Source: Leucobacter aridicollis
GTDB taxonomy: Bacteria; Actinomycetota; Actinomycetes; Actinomycetales; Microbacteriaceae
Direction of reading: 5' to 3'
Assembly: GCF_024399335.1 (NCBI RefSeq)
Contig: NZ_CP075339.1
Location: forward strand, 3,038,001-3,102,000
Length of the DNA: 64,000 nucleotides
The notes under the pieces are model-generated. The model saw only the letters and a list, made by a program, of their open reading frames with translations. It did not search any database and was not told the origin of the DNA. The position numbers and the translations under genes are program-made. Positions 61,328-64,000 of the stretch are shown here, piece by piece (positions within the stretch are counted from its first letter, which is position 1; every line of letters begins with the position of its first letter).

Positions 61328-62438
61328 TTCCCAGCAGAAGCCGGTCATTGTCTTTAAGGATGTCACAAAGACGTTCAAGATCAAGCACTCGCACTCGTTC
61401 AAACAGGCGTTCATCTTCGCGATCCAGGGCAAAGAGCTCTCGACTGATTTTCACGCTGTTGACGGCGTGAGCTTCGAGGTTACCGAAGGCGAGTCGGTAG
61501 CGCTTATGGGGCGAAACGGCTCTGGGAAGTCAACGACACTCAAGCTACTCTCGGGGGTTATGAATCCCGATGCCGGGCAGATCCGGACCCGTGGTCGGAT
61601 CGCAGGGCTCCTTGAGGTCGGGGCTGGCTTCCACCCCGATCTCACTGGGCGCGAAAACGTGTACCTCAACGCCGCAATTCTCGGAATGAGTAAGGAGGAA
61701 ACTGACGCACGCTTCCAAGACATTCTGGAGTTCTCCGAAATCGGAGATTTCATCGATACCGAGGTGAAACGATACTCGTCCGGCATGTACTCGCGGCTCG
61801 GTTTCTCGGTTGCTGTCCATACAGAGCTCGACACATTGCTCGTCGACGAGGTCCTGTCTGTTGGTGACGCCGAGTTTCGCAAGAAGTGCGAGCGCAAGAT
61901 GCTCGAGCTCACAGCTCAGGGCAAGACGATGTTCATCGTCAGCCACAATGCGGGCCAAGTTCGCAAACTGTGCAAGCGAGGCATCGTCCTGGAACACGGG
62001 AAGATTGTCTTTGATGGACCCATTGAAGAAGCCATCGTGCGGCTCCAGTCCAATCCCGATGCACTGCTCACGGACTACCCCGTCGTCGGCGAGATCTATG
62101 AACTTTACTCTCATGATCCGAAGAAGTACGGCATGCCCCTCGGACCGCAGCAGGAGATTGAAGGCGATGCGCCTGGGTCCTATCAGCTCTTTGACACCGG
62201 TGTGATCACGAGCTACGTGGACCCCGCCACCGGTGAAGCCGTCACTCACGGACTATCCCGCGGCCATTTCCTCCCCGTGTATCTCAAGAACGGGGGCCCA
62301 GCCGGCCCGTGGGGTCTCATCGTGGCACCCCCTGCAGGCAGGCTCGAGGACTACGAAGAGCGCGTGATGCGTTTCACTCGCGGCGATGCAGTGTTCACAC
62401 TGGACACCGGTATACATTTCAGGCCGACCCAGGTCTAG
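61311..62438 (+). CDS. wzt: ABC-type polysaccharide exporter ATPase
   Basis: 375 aa. Walker A GRNGSGKST near 83, signature YSSGMYSRLG near 163, Walker B TLLVDEVLSVGD near 185, H-loop VSHNAGQ. After the ATPase domain a ~110-residue tail (to the end) differs from the carbohydrate-binding domain of O-antigen Wzt. I chose a TTG start at 61311 because GGAGGG lies 5 nt upstream inside the permease gene and the N terminus fits; the ATG or GTG further upstream would lie deep in the permease. It converges on the next gene with a 4-nt overlap. Confidence 0.93.
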   Translation: MPKTSDSQQKPVIVFKDVTKTFKIKHSHSFKQAFIFAIQGKELSTDFHAVDGVSFEVTEGESVALMGRNGSGKSTTLKLLSGVMNPDAGQIRTRGRIAGLLEVGAGFHPDLTGRENVYLNAAILGMSKEETDARFQDILEFSEIGDFIDTEVKRYSSGMYSRLGFSVAVHTELDTLLVDEVLSVGDAEFRKKCERKMLELTAQGKTMFIVSHNAGQVRKLCKRGIVLEHGKIVFDGPIEEAIVRLQSNPDALLTDYPVVGEIYELYSHDPKKYGMPLGPQQEIEGDAPGSYQLFDTGVITSYVDPATGEAVTHGLSRGHFLPVYLKNGGPAGPWGLIVAPPAGRLEDYEERVMRFTRGDAVFTLDTGIHFRPTQV

Positions 62439-64000
62439 CGCGGCCCGTCTATAACAGCCTCGAGCGCAGCTCGTGCCGTATCGAGGTAGGCCTCTGCGTC
62501 GAAGTCTTCGGCTCCAACAATCGTTCCGCTCACAATTCGAGTGAGCCCCGTTACCATCCCCTCCACTGTCGGTGGAACGAGAAGCCCGAGCTTGCCCCCC
62601 TGCAGGACAGACGCGGGGCCTGGGATATCAGTCGAAACTACGGGAGTTCCCAGAGTCATGGCCTCGAGTGCCACGAGTGACTGACCCTCGTGCGTGGATG
62701 AGACGAACAGTACGTCTGCTTTGCTGATCACCGGGTACGGGTTTGCCCGGTATCCAGCAAACATTACACGGTCTCTGAGGCCGAGCTTCGATGCGAGAGC
62801 CTTCAACTCACTGCTCTTAGGTCCGTCTCCAAGGAACGTGGCAAACACCGCCGAGGTGTTCGAACTTGAGAACTCAGCGAGCGCGCGCAGGAATCCCTGA
62901 TGGTTCTTTTCAGTCGAGAGTCGCCCCGCAACAACGACGTGTATTCCGGATCGCTGCATCCAATCAGCGACGTCAGTGTCTAGCTGCTCGGTGCCAAGCT
63001 CACGAATCAATGCAGGATTGATGGTGTTCGGTAGCTCGACATGACGTTCACGCGGGACACCGTACTGCAGCGCCAATGCTTCACGGTTGGCCTGCATCAC
63101 TGACTCGCTGACTGACGGCAAGCTATCGAAGTGATCGAGGAGTTGACCAGTTGCGGCGAGCACAGGGAAGCGCACACTGCGTTCCATCTCGAATTCGTTG
63201 TGGAGTACCGAAACGGTTCTCGTCTCCTCGGGGAATCCTAGCCCGACAAGTGCAGTCTGGTAGAGGCCGTACCCGTCAAAATCTACGGCAGTCGCAAACC
63301 GGACGCCAGCAAAATGACGCCTTCGCTCACGCTGCATGAGTGAAGTTACCTGCCGTAGCGCGTGCTCGGTGAGCGGTTCCCGAAAGACCCTCAGCCTGTA
63401 CCAGGCGTAGTTCTCGCGCCGGGTTGCAATCGTGGCGGACATCAACATCGTGAAATCGACGCGCTCGTGCACTTCTTCCGCGATCGGCGCGTTCGACGTG
63501 TTTCGGAGGGCGGCGTGCGGCAGGACTAGACGCGCCCTAGCGCTGATGTTTGGCGCGGTCGCTAGGAGGTTCCTGAGCGATCGTGTGATTCCGTTGGGGT
63601 TCAGGCTAACAACGTTGAGCGCGATACGATCAGACGGCGCAAATTCAGGTTCCCCAGCGCTGGAAAGCATAGCTTCAAGCACCCGAGCTGTCGCATGTCC
63701 ATCCTCTTGTGCCCACAGCTCAACCGTCGGGGACCCGGCCCAATCCACCATCCTTGGGGCATCATTCAGCGCCGCAAGCAAGTCGTCCTCTGTACGCACG
63801 CTGATGCCCGGAACGTCATCAAGGTTGAAATACAAGCCACGCGTCCTGGCATACTCTTCAAAGTCGTAGACATACTTGATAATCGGACGATTCAGCGGTG
63901 CATAGTCGAAAATCAAACTTGAGTAGTCGGAGACCAAGACATCAGCCATCCCGAGAAGTTCATTCGTGTCGACCTCCTCAGGAGCAATGCTGACATTCTC
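62435..64000 (-). CDS. TagF-like glycerophosphotransferase / GT4 fusion (5' end outside window)
   Basis: The frame is open to the right edge (at least 521 codons), with no stop between the ATG at 63949 and 64000, so the true start lies beyond. The visible N-terminal part reads MADVLVSDYSSLIFDYAPLN, then GLYFNLDDVPG, the end of a CDP-glycerol glycerophosphotransferase domain. From about 100 residues on comes a GT4 domain, with VVAGRLSTEKNHQGFLRALA, VSSTHEGQSLVALEAMTLGT and STDIPGPASVL. It probably builds a phosphodiester-linked or teichoic-type wall glycan. Confidence 0.85.
   Translation of the reverse strand, partial: ENVSIAPEEVDTNELLGMADVLVSDYSSLIFDYAPLNRPIIKYVYDFEEYARTRGLYFNLDDVPGISVRTEDDLLAALNDAPRMVDWAGSPTVELWAQEDGHATARVLEAMLSSAGEPEFAPSDRIALNVVSLNPNGITRSLRNLLATAPNISARARLVLPHAALRNTSNAPIAEEVHERVDFTMLMSATIATRRENYAWYRLRVFREPLTEHALRQVTSLMQRERRRHFAGVRFATAVDFDGYGLYQTALVGLGFPEETRTVSVLHNEFEMERSVRFPVLAATGQLLDHFDSLPSVSESVMQANREALALQYGVPRERHVELPNTINPALIRELGTEQLDTDVADWMQRSGIHVVVAGRLSTEKNHQGFLRALAEFSSSNTSAVFATFLGDGPKSSELKALASKLGLRDRVMFAGYRANPYPVISKADVLFVSSTHEGQSLVALEAMTLGTPVVSTDIPGPASVLQGGKLGLLVPPTVEGMVTGLTRIVSGTIVGAEDFDAEAYLDTARAALEAVIDGPR

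Overview
The window looks like chromosomal DNA of a high-GC actinobacterium of the family Microbacteriaceae. Leucobacter or a close relative is my best guess, but the sequence alone does not fix the genus. The reasons are strong GC3 codon use, a WhiB regulator, the tRNA-Trp/secE/nusG cluster, GlfT2 and Glf homologues without any mycolate gene, and many start codons lying 6-7 nt after a TANNNT -10 box (leaderless transcription). I saw no insertion sequence, phage, CRISPR array or rRNA.

Layout. 1-5.3 kb: 3' part of a large membrane glycosyltransferase gene, a WhiB regulator, exonuclease III and trpS. 5.3-11.8 kb: seven overlapping genes encoding a receiver-domain/PIG-L deacetylase fusion, an ATP-grasp ligase, a PHP hydrolase, a processive family-2 glycosyltransferase, a 43-aa membrane peptide, a stand-alone receiver and a six-TM PAS histidine kinase. 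This is the best candidate for an undescribed system: a two-component pathway with no DNA-binding output, apparently wired straight to a glycan-making or glycan-modifying enzyme set. 11.9-15.8 kb: FMN riboswitch and riboflavin operon with ribD split in two. 15.9-23.5 kb: ABC exporter, a secreted collagenase flanked by two paralogous LuxR-type regulators (one behind a 22-codon leader ORF), and a membrane acyltransferase. 23.5-28.7 kb: nusG, secE, tRNA-Trp, an aspartate-type aminotransferase, a PucR-like regulator and mannose-6-phosphate isomerase.

28.7-64 kb is mostly a cell-surface glycan region: an O-antigen-ligase-like protein, GlfT2, UDP-galactopyranose mutase (with an AGCS amino-acid transporter between them), UDP-GlcNAc 2-epimerase and UDP-ManNAc dehydrogenase, many glycosyltransferases including several fusions, a PglK-like ABC flippase, a DegT sugar aminotransferase, a secreted LGFP-repeat protein coupled to a cell-wall-binding-repeat protein, a DPM-like/DUF2304/DUF6541 trio, a GlfT1-like transferase, a LicD-like/methyltransferase fusion, a Wzm/Wzt exporter and a TagF-like/GT4 protein that runs off the right edge.

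Together the genes suggest synthesis of a galactofuranan plus one or more ManNAcA-containing or phosphate-decorated glycans, export by at least two ABC systems, and surface proteins that may attach to the finished wall polymers.
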